Assembly (NCBI RefSeq): GCF_030848805.1
Contig: NC_092360.1
Span: forward strand, 18,920,340 to 18,984,339
Length of the DNA: 64,000 bases
Origin: Temnothorax longispinosus
Taxonomy: Eukaryota; Arthropoda; Insecta; Hymenoptera; Formicidae
Direction: 5' to 3'
Shown here: piece after piece, positions 12,960 through 25,900 of the stretch
How positions within the stretch are numbered: the first letter of the stretch is position 1
Layout of the letters: every line of letters begins with the position of its first letter
The notes under the pieces: model-generated
Databases searched by the model: none
Seen by the model: the letters and a program-made list of their open reading frames with translations, nothing else
What the model was told of the DNA's origin: nothing
Program-made: the position numbers and the translations under genes

Positions 12960-13899
12960 CCACACAATTCGAGGCAGTGTTTAAAATTGCGGAAGAAACA
13001 CCGGCCTGAATACATTCAATACAAACGGCCAATAAATAACAATTCGCACCTCCTAGGATAATTTGAATCTCGGCCGGAGAAATAACGAATAGTAATTCGA
13101 GCCGCGCGAGAAAGAGAGAGGAGTAACGCGCAATAATTCAAATCCCAGGCAATTTTTCTCAAGCGAAGCGGGATAGGTACGCCTGGCTATTTGTAATAAG
13201 GCAAGTAGTGATGAAGAAGGTCGGGCGAAAGAGAGAGAAGGGTGCAGGAGGGCACGCGTGCGTACGCGGAAGAGGAAGAGAGAAAGCGATAGGGCGAAGG
13301 AAAGAGGAGGATACGATGCGCGGGTATATACCCCAGGGGTGTGATAGTCGTACGATGTATGGTTATTGGGCGGCTGGCGGCATCGATTCTCACGACGAGG
13401 GAGCTACAGATCACCCGGAAACTGAAACTCCCGCCGTACCGGCACTCCTGCATCTCCTCCACGTTCTACACCCGCCTCCTTCGCTTCGTTCCTACGTATA
13501 ACTATCCTCACTGCGCTTCCATACGGTGGCTAAATACTTTATTAGGAAGTTATACGATTTTCTCTCGGCGGGCGAGCACCGTAATTTCGAAAACGCCGAC
13601 CGATTCATAAAAATTTAGCTGGGAGTTACGTGAGCCTTAGCAGTTAGAAATATAAAAATCGCAAGTAAATTAATTGATTCACGAAATTTTCATCAAATTA
13701 AATTCAGATACACTCTATGTCTCGTTATGTCAGAGAACCTAATCTGACAAGTTAATCGTTTAATACTTTTTCTTTGAAATCAGAGTTTGGTCCAGGATCC
13801 GTAGCTATAAAAAATAATTCTCCAAGTTGATTCATTAATTTCAAAAGTATTTAACGAAGCACATTTTCGCAGTATTCCGCATGTATCATGATACCCGAC
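12960..13899. other. Non-coding DNA
   Basis: A purine-rich mixed part (13080-13350) is followed by mixed then AT-rich sequence. Frames of 77-97 codons on both strands have no recognisable content. Confidence 0.45.
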
Positions 13900-13990
13900 A
13901 AATAAAGCCTTCGGTCCCCTCTAACGCAGCTGTGTAATTTTCCACCGTTCCATGTACAATTTGGCGAAATCTAATCTAATATTGCGCACA
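13900..13990. repeat. Diverged duplicated block R2, copy 1
   Basis: The core at 13956-13982 (ACAATTTGGCGAAATC, then TAATCTAATAT) recurs at 14689-14715 with one mismatch, 733 bp away in the same orientation. The flanks are weakly alike. Confidence 0.55.
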
Positions 13991-14311
13991 CCGTAATACC
14001 GGGAATATCGAGCCAATTAGATGACAATACGTAATTATTGTGGCGTAATGTTCGCAGCTATTTACACGATGAAAAGCGAAAAGACTATTTGCGGTCACGC
14101 CATACGGATTTCATTCCGATAATCGCGTATAAAGCATTTATATCTATAAACCGTAAACAGCGATTTTTTACATATGTGAGATTTAACTGCGGTACATGGT
14201 GATTTTTTTTTATAGGAATATTATCCGCGATAATACGTTAATGAGATAATTTAATATCAAACATTTTGTAATTAACATCAAAACACTGCGCCCAAACAGC
14301 GTACAAATGTT

Positions 14312-14368
14312 GGAGTCAACAATAGGATTGCATTCGGTGGTAGAATCAACAATAGAATTGCATTCCAG
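14312..14368. repeat. Tandem duplication of a ~28-bp unit
   Basis: Two adjacent copies share TCAACAATAG(G/A)ATTGCATTC. They differ at a few positions. Confidence 0.75.
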
Positions 14369-14624
14369 AATTTATTTATTACGCACTTGTTAAATAATAT
14401 CTAAATATTAAATTATCTCATAAGCTGCAAATTGTTTTTGTTTTCCTGTTGAAATTAAAATTATTTCTAAGTAACGGCAAACTAGGATATCGTGGCAAAC
14501 ATATTTAGTAATTCAAATTGCAATATCTCTTGCGACACGCCATCCAAATGTTATACGAATGTATCAACAGCCAACAGCGTCACGTTGCATTCCCAAGTTG
14601 CACTCGGTGTAACAATCTCACGAA

Positions 14625-14720
14625 ATTCCGAACTGACGCCTGGTAAACAACGGCGCGACTCTCTCATGCGTCCGCGTAATTCTAGGGGACAATTTGCCGA
14701 AATCTAATCTAATATCATAC
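14625..14720. repeat. Diverged duplicated block R2, copy 2
   Basis: This is the partner of 13900-13990. The shared 27-bp core is at 14689-14715. Confidence 0.55.
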
Positions 14721-15929
14721 TAACGCTAGGGGGATATGGGGGTCAATTGCGCGGCAATATCTCCTCTAACCGTGTGTAACGTTTGTCAACCTTCTCGTGT
14801 TTGCGCATCTGTAAGTAACGCGAATTCAGCCTCGCTGATTCAAGGGGTTCGCTCGCAACATCGGGCGAATCAATAATCGACACAGTTCGCGATCGCATGA
14901 TCGGTCGTCCCTCTGCCGTCAAATTGATCTCGTCGCCTAATTGCGCATAGCGTCGTCAGACTGTCTCGAATCGCCTCCGACCAGAATCGGGAGGTAATTG
15001 GCCGCGACCTGACTCACCCTAAATCAAACGTCGTTTTGGAATACTTAAGATCGATTTTGATCGATATTAGAATCCGCGTCCGGGGATCTATAATGTAGCG
15101 GCGTCTTGTGTTAGATACGCCAAAATCTCTGTCTCGTATCGGACAAAGTCATCTCGATTGATATTGCCGTATTGAAAGTTAACGGTTATTGATGCTGATT
15201 GTGAGTGAAAGGTGTATTAACTAACCGCGAGCTTCGGCTACGGTAGATGGATCCGAAATCGTGACGGCGAATTAGAAGAGTATATTTACTACTACGAGCC
15301 AACTGGACAACTGGATGATGATATATCAAAGCTCGAAGAAGGTTTCTCGAAGGTAAAATACTCTAGATACACGCGTATACAAAGAGATTTGCAAATATAT
15401 ATGAAAAAAGAGAATAATATCCTAGGAAAGAATAATATCCTGATTTATAGCTAGACACAGCTACAATCGATATCTCTATTACTAAAATAACAAAAAAGAA
15501 ACTGCAACATTCAATAAAACTTGAAGAACAGAAATTCATAGCCGTTTTACTATGGATTCGATATCGATTTATGTTTCCATTGGAACAAATAGATTTGATC
15601 AGTTATTAGGCGTTCCGTGGATTAACTTCACGTACGTTTGCCAAACATTAACTATATATTCGATCGATGAGGCAATGTAATTCAGTGTAGCAATTATGGC
15701 ATCGTTGATACCAACAGCACTCATTAGAACACGCCATGTACATACCTGGCTTCATCAAATATATGTGCACATAGGGGAAGCAAATGATCAAGTATCTAAT
15801 TACTAATTGATAGGGAATGATACGCGGAATATCGCGTATAGTAGTCAATTGATGTGTTGCTATAATATTTATTTATTTATTTATTTATCGTTTAGTAATT
15901 TATCGTTGTAATAATATCCTCGATGTTGT
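14721..15929. other. Non-coding DNA
   Basis: Mixed sequence to about 15350, then AT-rich with a (TATT)n tetranucleotide run at 15866-15888. No gene was recognised. Confidence 0.45.
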
Positions 15930-16056
15930 ACTTACTTCGCGTCGTCTCCATCATCCATATAATTGTCTCACTTACGTATAACTCGTAACATGATAAATGC
16001 GCACGCTTACCTGCAACAGAAAACACAATCAAATGTATTAATAGTATTAGTACATT
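15930..16056 (-). promoter_or_regulatory. Candidate recursive splice (ratchet) point A with 75-nt RS exon
   Basis: On the minus strand, TTTTCTGTTGCAG ends at 16011 and GTAAGC follows at once (16010-16005), so acceptor and donor are fused with a zero-length exon. A TACTAATAC string about 30 nt upstream is a good branch-point candidate. A second donor, GCGAA/GTAAGTAC, ends a possible 75-nt exon (16010 to 15936). Another GTAAGT would end a 35-nt exon at 15976. In recursive splicing the acceptor is used first and the regenerated donor is then spliced to the next acceptor, removing a long intron in steps. Nineteen bases around the junction agree with sites B and C at every position but one. Confidence 0.65.
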
Positions 16057-16254
16057 GTAAAACCTTATAATATGATGTTTGTTATAAACAAGACTTGTGT
16101 GTATGTGTGTGTTTAAATGCAAAGGTAGAATAACATTTTCTTTCGTTAAGCATCGACATTAACTTTTATACACTATTTTGTTATTTTGCTTTGACTTTAT
16201 TCGGGGGCCATTATGCATAAGATGGCGGAACAGTCTCGTTTGAAAGTCGAGAAG
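16057..16254. other. AT-rich non-coding DNA
   Basis: No feature recognised. Confidence 0.4.
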
Positions 16255-16365
16255 TAAGCCGTTCGGGGAAAAATTCTCGAAGGATTTTCCTTCTTTCCCA
16301 GCGGTATAAAGGTTACTAACAGAATCGCTTAAAGCGAGTATGCAGAAGTTGCACGGCAACCGGAT
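16255..16365. repeat. Diverged duplicated block R3, copy 1
   Basis: It matches 17215-17320. CTCGAAGGATTTTCC corresponds to CTCCAAGGACTCTTCC, and AAAGGTTACTAACAGAATC to AAAGATTACTAATGGAATC. Both then carry AGCG(A)GTAT and GTTGC. The spacing is about 960 bp. Confidence 0.5.
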
Positions 16366-17018
16366 ACTATACTTCGTGCGCAGTTTTATTTCGCAACATC
16401 GCAGCGATAACGGAGCTTGAGAAAGATGTGGGCATTATTAGTAAAGTCATTATGACGCATGTATGCACCGAATATCACTGATCTGAATGTGTATTATCAT
16501 AAAAGTAAGGTAAAGAAATAGCAAAAAATTAGTATTTGTATATTGCTAAGAATATCTGCATCAAAGAGAGATAAAAAAGATATGCGAGAAGTTCTATAAT
16601 TACAAGAAGTTTTAAAATATGAAGAGTATCTAAAGAAATCATCCCCCATCCCAAATGTTAGCAAAATATTAAATATCTTGCAACTCTCTAAATCTGAAAG
16701 TGTAAATTAGTCAAAGCTTGATTAATTGAAAGTTGAATGGTGTGTACAAAGAACCATTTTTTTCTTCATCTATTTATAAAATACCAAAGCAAGAATCATT
16801 CTTTTTATAGAATAAAGAATCTTTATGAAAAAAATCACTTTCTCTCCACACGTGCGCAATTCAATTTTTTAAACTTACTTCGACTAATTTATAATCTCAC
16901 AACAGATTTAATTACAAGACGTTTAATTTTAAAGCTTGAAAAGTTGCAAATAATAGCTTTGTATCAAATTCCCACAAAATTGACACCAAATAACTGAAAC
17001 AGTACTTCTAGAATTCCC
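16366..17018. other. AT-rich non-coding DNA
   Basis: No gene, repeat or RNA recognised. Confidence 0.45.
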
Positions 17019-17041
17019 TCCCCATAGCCTCGCTATGGGGA
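17019..17041. repeat. Perfect 9-bp hairpin
   Basis: The stem TCCCCATAG pairs with CTATGGGGA around a CCTCG loop. It is short and compact. Function unknown. Confidence 0.7.
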
Positions 17042-17128
17042 TAAATATCGCTTGCAAAATGTACTCATTGCAGCGATCGTATCGACGTTTCTAATCCCCA
17101 AAATTCTCAGAACGATATAAACGTAACG

Positions 17129-17860
17129 ACGCGCGCGCGCGCGCGAGGCGAGTTGCGGACTCAGCTCGGTGCTCCGCTATAAAAGTCGCGCAAAACTAGC
17201 GCGGAAGAATAAAGAAATCCTCCAAGGACTCTTCCGACTTTCCGCACGGCGCACGTTAACAGATCGCATAAAGATTACTAATGGAATCCATACGAGCGTA
17301 TAAAAGTTGCCCCGGGTGTGTGTGCCGGCTGCGATGCTTTGTGGCAACGCTAGGTGCGGCATTAGCGAGTTCGCGCGTATTCGACCCGCGATGTAGGTCT
17401 TAGGTGAGAAAATACCGGTGGAATCTGGGAGGCCGAGGCGAGAGACTGCATTTTAGCCGCGGCAACGGCGCGGCCGGGAGCTCGCTCCGGCGCCGGCTGA
17501 TTGGGGAAAGCCCCGGGGAGCCGTTTCGTCGTCTTCCTCACCTTCGTCTTTTTGGATTCTTATTCCACGTGCCGAGCCCGGCCATCCCCCCAGTCCTCCC
17601 TGCGCGCCCGCCCTCACGATCGTTTTACGCGCCAACTACACACGAGGAAACGTGTGTAAATGGTGGACGTGGGTCCGTCGTAACCACCCAGGTACACTTT
17701 CCGCTTGCGCAGGATCCACTGAAAATTTTACAGCGATCCCGAAGAGACGGAGGAAGGAGTTAGACATCCGCGCTGAGGCTGGCGAAGGCAGAGAGAGATA
17801 GAGATAGTGCTGCGCGCGGGGCGGGCGGGGGGGGGAGGGGAAGGCTCGAGAAGGCAGAAG
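17129..17860. other. GC-rich CpG block containing R3 copy 2 and a (GC)n run
   Basis: This block holds an alternating (GC)n run at 17129-17146, the second R3 copy (about 17215-17320) and a G-run near 17826-17838. Frames up to 119 codons reflect composition. A CpG-island-like regulatory role is possible but unproven. Confidence 0.5.
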
Positions 17861-20754
17861 GCTCGTTCGAATTTTCGTGTCTGCGACGTTTTAATAAATT
17901 ACGAAAGCTTCGGGCGCACTTTCGCGGATAGCTCAACGGGGGATCGTTTACGGTGGCTTCGAAATGAATTTGTTATCGTCGTCGAGCCAGACGGCGAACG
18001 TGAACTTTCCGCTACGTGCCCGTCGATCATGCCAACGTCGAGCGGTTAGCAACTTGTTAGTCGATAAGTTCTCTGAAAATACTGTGGGTAATACAAATGT
18101 GCATTAAATTATTACGTATATTTAGACAACTCGAGATATTTCATTTGATTTATATTATATAACCATGTTTTAGGTTTATTTAGGCCTATTTAGATTTATT
18201 CCTTCGATTAAAGTAAATTTGACGTGGTTCCGTTGCAAAAAATAAGTTTGTCATATATTTTCCAAAAACCAAACTAATTGCGGGCAATTTAAATTCAATC
18301 TAAAACTCAAATTCCTTGATCAGAATATTAAAATTACTGCAAACCTTTATTTTATTTAGAAAAGCAATTATTTTGCAGAAACGTATCCATAATCTGAATA
18401 CGCGAATGATGCTTTCCCTTCAATTCGCGTTATCGGCTTGCACACGATAACGCACGCTTCTCGCACACTGCACATTGCACAATGTATTATCAATCACGTC
18501 AAAGAGTCGCCGCATACGTAATCACGGCAATAGCCAAATCGTTACTTTGGAAACGATAAAGCCGAAGTAAATAATTTAGCAGCTCGCATTAACTCCCCGA
18601 TCTGTTCGCTAGGGCAATTAACGAGGGGTCAAGTGACATGGGTCTGGACGAACGGTCTAATCGAACTGGATCGAAATTATTTGCCTGTGTTTCCAATAAC
18701 TTTTAGGCGACAAACTTCATTGTAATCACCTTTAATGTTTACTTAGACAGCCTTTGCCTCCAAGCCCAATAACTGTTTAAGAATTTACATAATAAATATG
18801 TAAAATTAATCGTTGTCACGTTCGCATGATAATAAACAATTTGAGAAAAAGGCTAGCGAACAAAGCTCGTTGGTGGTGTTTAGATCATATATTACAATTT
18901 AAACAATAACAACGTTTTGATTTTAAATGTGGGTCTTCATCAGTGTACAATTCAAATTAAATATTTAAAATTATTAACCGAAAATAACCTTGATAGAAAA
19001 CCTCGCATACCTATACACTCATTTATTCGCATTAATCTCGCATTGTGATAAATGAGGCAATAGTGGTTAATTCTGCCTTAGATTGAGCCATTCAAATATA
19101 TTTGTGACCTTAATAAGAGCCTCCTTAAGTCGGCATGGACAGTTCTTATGAGTCTGCTCGGTATGCCCATGTACCATGTGCCACAGTGCCAGAACCAATG
19201 CTGAATTTGTTAGAGATGTCAATTAGAGAGGACGGAGCACGTGTGATTGTGTAAACTGTTATTTGGCAAGTCAATATAATAATAATGATCAACATAATAA
19301 TTATCTCGGTTTTTTAAATAAATGGCCGATTTTTTAATAAATCTGAATACGTATATGTTTATTATTTAGCAACTTTTCATGCAAATTAACTATGATACTC
19401 ACATATTCGATCTGATTACTAAATAATATAAAATTGTCAAAAATTTCACTTACTCAAACAATTTTTAGATGCATTCTAAAAAAAGAAATACATTGTGCAT
19501 ACTTGTTTCTTAGCGTTCTTTTCCCCACCGATATCATATTCATCCGGTCACGATATAATCCTCAAATAAGGACCAGCATAAAAAAGTGACTTAACGTAAG
19601 CCGGATAAAAGTGACACGGCGCGAGAATAGAGACAACCTCCTCCTTCGACAGAAAAAAAATCACGCATTTTTTCATACTTACGAAACGGGCGCTTCTTTA
19701 TGGCGATAAGAAGCCGAAGTATATCGCATGACATAATTCAAACGGGCGAGCGACCCGAGCCGAGCGAAAATGCGTTCGATGATGCAATAATAGCGCGATA
19801 AATATACTAAAGAGAAAGTAGTAAACACATACATATACACACATACGCAGGCGCGTGATTGAATGGAGCGATTGCTCTCGATTTCGCGAAAAAAGAAAGG
19901 AAGACAAATAGCTTAAAAAAATCTCTTTGTTCATGCCGTTTCAATAAATCTCTTTGTCTCGTTTCCCCGCAGCATGACGACCAATTCCGGTTGGCGCTCC
20001 CGACTGTGACGAACGTAGTTTCAAAACCGGGCGGACTCCATTTCAGTTGCAGTTTGCGGCGCCAGATATCGTAATGATGGTACGCATGAATGGCGAGGAA
20101 GTCTCTATTGAGGGTCGCGCAGGAAAAGCAAACGAAACAAATGCGATCGGGGCACATCGCCGCGCCGCGCCGCCCGCGCTGACTTGAGTTCGAATCAAAA
20201 CAAGAAAGAGAACTGGCGAAATTACGCGAACAAAATATATGAACAGGAGATAGACGAAAAAAAGAAGAAACCAAACGAGTGAGTGAGCTAGTAAAAGCGC
20301 AACGGGGATCGAGAGGAAAGGATAAGAGAAAAAGAATGGCGAAAATAGGGTAATGTCAGACGGGGAAGGCGAAGAAGAGACAGATAGAGACGGTAGAATT
20401 GTAGAATCTCTCTTGACAGGACGCGGTAGGGAGACGGAAGAGAAAAGGGGAAGAGTTTTGGGAGGGTGCGGAGGTGGCATAAAAGCGAGGTAGTGGAAAT
20501 CCGGACTGGCTGAAAGGAGCGATGCGGGATTACGAAAGGATTTATTTGAGATTTTCTGCTGCCGCTACTGCCGTCGCCACCAACGCCGTCGTCGAATCGC
20601 GTTGTTGCCGTAGCGCTGCAACAACTCGGCTCGGTTTGGTGTACAAATAACAAAAAAATAGGAAGCCGAGGGGAGCGATGGGAGGGAATAGGTAGGTATA
20701 GGGAAGGAAGGACAACTCTCGGCGTGCAGTGACTAGGCGGACAATAAAATCATG
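17861..20754. other. Non-coding DNA
   Basis: AT-rich to about 19500, then mixed. A GCGCC-type cluster lies at 20158-20174. Minus-strand frames of 121-155 codons at 19807-20653 overlap each other in different frames and carry no recognisable domain, so they are not called. Confidence 0.45.
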
Positions 20755-20821
20755 CCGATTGGCGTATCGAAACAGCAAATGCAACATGTCGCGATGTTGC
20801 ATTTGCCCGTACGTAAATCGG
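20755..20821. ncRNA. Candidate hairpin RNA precursor (13-bp perfect core stem)
   Basis: The arm GCAAATGCAACAT (20775-20787) and its exact complement ATGTTGCATTTGC (20794-20806) enclose a 6-nt GTCGCG loop. Outer bases CCGAT (20755-20759) and ATCGG (20817-20821) can also pair, leaving an internal bulge. The total of about 67 nt is in the size range of animal microRNA precursors. The stem is only partly paired below the core and I do not recognise a known mature sequence. It could equally be a chance palindrome or a foldback remnant. The strand is undetermined. Confidence 0.3.
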
Positions 20822-21830
20822 ATTTCTTCGTGCCGTATATCGCGCATCTGCTATTGTGTTTGCTAACAACAGACCGTCCGTTTCTTTTTCTGGAGCTTAC
20901 GTCTAACGTCGAGACTCACATAAATAAAACCGATTGCGATATGGTGTTAACACTCGATATGTTAACTCGCGCAAAATGCACAGTGTTTTCAATATTTTTA
21001 AGAATAACTTCTCTCTTTCGCTCTCTTGTATGTGTTTCTATTTTAATATTTGGGTTTTAACAAAATATATATAGATATTTTTCTACATCCTTTGCGAGAT
21101 TTAAATATCTCTTTAAAAAAGCTGTCTGTGATACTATTATTCTTTAAATATGCTGTAGCTTTTCCTGCGACATATCACCTGATTTATGAATGGAACGCCG
21201 GTTAATGTGCATTATAACATGTAATAAAAAAAAAATTATTATAAGTTTTTACTTTTTATGCAATATTATCGCATATCTACACTTTGTCATAGATTCCATT
21301 GTTATAAATATTTATTATAATTTTCATAAATATACAAGTTTTTACAAGATGGACTATTAAAATTGAAAAGGTTTGATAAATTCTCCGCGAATATCGGGTC
21401 GTTCAAGGATGGAAATGTCCATCAAGAATGGGCCATCTCTACCCAGACCAGCAGTGCCTTCGTTATAATCTGGCGTACGAAAGTTTTCGTACTATCGAAA
21501 ATACGTCAAGACGTATCGGGATTCAAGGGAGATGGCATCATCGTTATAGCGGAACTAGCAGGCTGCGCGGCACCGCAATTAGTTTCGTTCCCTTTCCGTG
21601 TTCTCTCGCCTGTCAGTTCCAATCTTTTTACTTTATCTTACAAAAATGAGAGACTGCAAAGATACCGAGCAGAAAATAACGAAGGGCTAACGACAAAAAT
21701 TAAACGATCATCACGTTACAATTTAAAAGCCCCGCTGTCGAATTTTATTTTTAATGTTGGTTCGATGTTACGATCAATTAATTGACGTTTTCGCGGTGAA
21801 TTACATATAAAAAAATAGAAAGAAAGAAAA

Positions 21831-21833
<3 letters not shown>
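20822..21833. other. Non-coding DNA
   Basis: Mixed and AT-rich sequence. A 140-codon plus-strand frame at 21363-21785 has ordinary amino-acid composition but no recognisable domain, no clear splice sites and no partner exon, so it is not called as a gene. Confidence 0.4.

Positions 21834-21878
<45 letters not shown>
21834..21878. repeat. (GA)n microsatellite
   Basis: About 22 GA units within a longer purine-rich stretch (21810-21902). Confidence 0.96.
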
Positions 21879-21882
<4 letters not shown>

Positions 21883-21902
21883 GGGAGAGAGACAGAGAGA
21901 AA

Positions 21903-24260
21903 ATTGATTCGATTTTCTCAGCATTATAGTTCCAAAAATGATAAATTGACATATTAATGATACTAATGTATCACGAGATTTTGCGTCTAGCAGGCAAACT
22001 TACGCAAAACATTATCGGTACTTGATCTTTTCCACAGCAAAGTTTCGGGATGACTAATGATCCTTAGATAGCACTTGCCTCAGAGTACGCCGATATAATA
22101 GTCACAAGTTTATTAAGCGCTATAGTATTCTCTCATAACTGGTAAGGTAATGGTATTAAGTACTAATTTCATGTCATAAATTAGTTACGTATCATATGAC
22201 TGTCACATACATAACTTGATAATGTTCCTTGTTATTTACTCTCATATACTCTTCTTATAAAGAAATTTTAAGAAATATCCGTTAACTGACTTCAAAATTA
22301 TTTTCAATTAAGTGAAGAAATTACAGTTGTTAAAGTAAATAAAAAAACTGACCATCAAATGCCATGCTAAAATTATGTCGATGCAATATTTAAAGTTTCT
22401 TCAACCGATATTGTTATAAATAAATCAATAAAGTCTCTAAAATATTAATAGCCATTTAGAAATAATTCGTAAAAAATTCCAATACCTGTGAAAGAAATAT
22501 TGAATTATTCTCAATATATACCTACTAACAAGTAAAGACTCGTCACCAAAAGGTTAAGTCAAACTAAATCTTGACTGCCGTCGCGACCTGCTTAATAGCA
22601 TGCCATAGTTAAGACAGGTGGATAAGCGCGGTTCTCAAACCTCGAATAATATTACGAGCGATGACACTCCAACGACGACGACATCCGCAGTTAGGGCAAG
22701 TAGAGTAAAGCACGACGCATTAGTCGGCAAGCCGGCGCGAGGCTCGTCCGCGCGGTGTGTGCGCCAACTTCGAAACAACGATTATTATCCGTGCATACCG
22801 AGATGTATGTATATTAGTTGGAGAAGCTACCGAATTGCCGACGCTAATAAAACCGGTGCAGGTGCAACCGCCGCGTTTGCGTGCACTGCATATCGTCACC
22901 GCAGCAATTAATAATCATTACATTAGGCGGGCAGTTCTCCCGCATACCAAAGTACCTGCCACCTGTAATCTATCTACTTGCAAACCCAGGAGGATGGGAC
23001 AACAGAAGTAAGACGTCTCAAACTTACGGCGATATTAACCGTCTTATTCCTCAAATAACGCCCGAACACTCAACAAAATACTCGCATACCTCTTTAATCA
23101 TTTCTGTTCTACCGAATAACATTGAAAATTAATAATACACTCAAATATTCTTTGAAGGGTTAGGTGTTCTATATAAATTCTAAATATACTGCTGCGTGAC
23201 TGTATCAACCATTGAAGAAATAGTGTTACAATATGTGCGATAAAACTCTTATAACATCCGAGATCTTCGGCGAAATTAAGTTGGTCGAAAAAATAGATAA
23301 TTCTTCGTTTTTAATATTTTTAATGCTCGACCCAACTGGCAATGAAAAGATTAATTTCAGAGGACTGAAAGTTATGCGCGCGTAATGAAAAAAAAACCTT
23401 ACAGCGCCGATAAATCGAGGCGTTGCATCGACTTCGACTGCCTTCGTCCATGTCGACGTTATCTTTTTGTCACAAAGGCGGGGTAACGTGAGCAGCATCC
23501 CAAAATTGCGAAACTCATATTCGTGATTGATATTCCAATCGCATCCACGATGTAACCGATCATCCATGTTGCCACGTCTTGGTAATTGCATCTGGCTTTG
23601 CGACATCGTGGCTGTAACTCAACACCTGACACGCTTGCTCTTAATAGAACACGAACTGGAAGAGACAGATATAATGTGTTTCACACCGAGTAATCGCGTC
23701 ACAAAAGAAACGTCAATATCGCAATCAAAATTAATTAATGTCGAAATTAAAATAATATACGTAACAAGAATCATAGGCACACATACAATCAAGACTATAT
23801 AAATTTTAATAAGATTTAATATTGTTTTTAATTGTTATCTCGTAATTTTTTTTCTAAGTTGACTTTATTTGTGCTAAAATCAGTGAAAGAAATTAATATA
23901 TTTCTTTCTTGTTTCATTTTTATAATTAGTTAATTTTCTTAACAAAATTTAGAATGCCTGATAATTATATACCTATATATGATTCGAATAATTCTAAAAT
24001 TCTAAAGTTAATGTAAAACAAATATTAGCTAGTATTTTAAATAAAAAATTACAACAAAATAAGAATTTCTCTCGCATAAAGATTTTTCAAAACGTTTACT
24101 GAATAAAAAAAAGTTTGCATCAAATTATTCGTTTCAGGCACAATTACAGTTTATATGTCGAATCGTTTGCATTAGATGTTTTATCCTGATATAATTCTGC
24201 CAGTATAAATATCTACGAAAGGGCTCAGAGATCGTGATCAATCCCTAGTCAAACCGATGC
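21903..24260. other. AT-rich non-coding DNA
   Basis: No gene or transposon end recognised. Frames up to 126 codons (minus strand, 23226-23606) show no motif. Confidence 0.45.
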
Positions 24261-25900
24261 AATCGCCAAGACACAACGTGGCGTCGGCGACGTCTGCCCC
24301 CCTCCCCCCCTCCCCCCCCCCGGTCGGTTGATCGCGCACGCCTAACTGTCCTATCGCCGCCTCCTCTCTCTCTCTTCGCATCGCCGGGCGTTTCCGTTCC
24401 TTGGAATTCGCGTGCAACCGCGAACGCCTGGGGAAACCCTCTAGCGTTTTATATGACCGGCCAGGCGCCAGGACGGCTGCTCCGGGTCGCGGAAGTCGTC
24501 GCGCTGGCGGTTTTCTCTCCATAAGTAGTAGACACGCGCTCTTGCCCGCCGCTCGTTTGTACGCCCGCACATTGCCACTCCGCCCCCCCCCGTTTTCCCC
24601 CACCCCCTTTTCATCATTCCACGACAATGTCGTTCGAGGTCGTTGCGCGACGGACGACACGGCCCGCAAATTGTTTCCAGGTGAAGCACGATCGTTAATA
24701 GCCGCGAACGAAAGTCACTGAACACATCGGTGCCCAGCTGATGCCCATCACTCACCCTGAAAGTCCACCCGGGGTGCATGCGGGGGTGGCCTGCCTACAT
24801 AGGCCGTGCTACATGCATCGCGTACATGCGAGTGATTCGCGTAGTCACCTGCGTCGACCGAGGCATATACTAAGAAGTTTCGCCCAATAGCATTTCCAGG
24901 GAGGACGATTAAAGGGAGTCGCCTCTGTACGACACAGGAGTTCGGGTTATCAAACGGGATACGAGGGTAGTTAGAACAAACATGTGTGTACGCGTCACAC
25001 ACTCATGCGGATTCACGTGCACGAGCGTCGGACGAGCGGGGACGTACGTGCAGGGCCGAGTTGCATCGTGTGCGAGGGCACGTTGAAGCGAATGAGGGTG
25101 GTACTGAGAGCGAGGGACAGCAGGGGGTGGCGGTCGGTTCACGAGACCGAGGGGCGCGGGGGGCGGGCAATAGTCGGAGTGGCGCCGCGACTCCCGTGAC
25201 GTCTGTCGGCGCGTCGGCCAATCAATAGCATCCCCATGGCAACCACAGATAACATCGGACACACACCATGCCGCACAACCACGCCGTCTTTCGAGCATTC
25301 GGTACTTCCTTTCGCCCGATGCCCGAAACGAAAGGCCGATGGCGAAGAAGCCGCGGCCTACGGGGGCGCGAGGCGGACGGAAGCACCGTCGGAAAAGATT
25401 TTTCAGAACCTCCTTTCCCCGATCCTTCCACCCTCAAGTTATCCGAAGCCGATCTTCGTGCCGTCCCCCTTTCACGCTCTCATCTCCCTCCCCCCTCTAT
25501 GCTTTTCTTTTCGCCTTTCTTTTTCTCGGCCTAACTTTTCTATTCCGTCTCATCTCTTCGCTTCTATCTCTTCTTCTTCTCTTGTCCATCTCAATCTGCG
25601 CGATCGGTCGCGCGATACTCGTTTCGTTCATCAGTTTTCGCATCCGTCTGTCCCGCCACCTGCGCGCTTCTTATGCCATTTCTTCTGATCAACCCTTTAG
25701 CGAAAAGGTTCCCTCTCCTTCTCTCTAAACGAACTCGAACATCACATCGAGCTATCGCTCGACAACCCCCCCCCCTTTCGCCGGTTTATTTGACACTTTC
25801 GAGCACTGCATTTCTGTATTTATTGCGTATTATCGAGGCACTTCTTCCGCGTGCTAGTTTCGTTCGTCGAGATTGAAAATCAACGGAGCGTGGCGCGCGT
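24261..25900. other. Large CpG-rich GC block
   Basis: This is the longest GC-rich block in the window. It begins with long C runs (24297-24320) and has pyrimidine-rich sequence at 25380-25760. Overlapping frames on both strands (up to 150 codons) are rich in P, R, S and A and are compositional. It could hold a promoter or first exon of an overlapping transcript, but no splice site or domain supports this. Confidence 0.45.

Noticed and set aside
19807..20653. Series of minus-strand frames of 121-155 codons
   Set aside because: They overlap in different phases and are rich in S, F, L and P; typical of purine-rich plus-strand DNA.
21363..21785. 140-codon plus-strand frame with ordinary composition
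   Set aside because: No motif, no flanking splice sites; length is within what chance gives in mixed-GC DNA.
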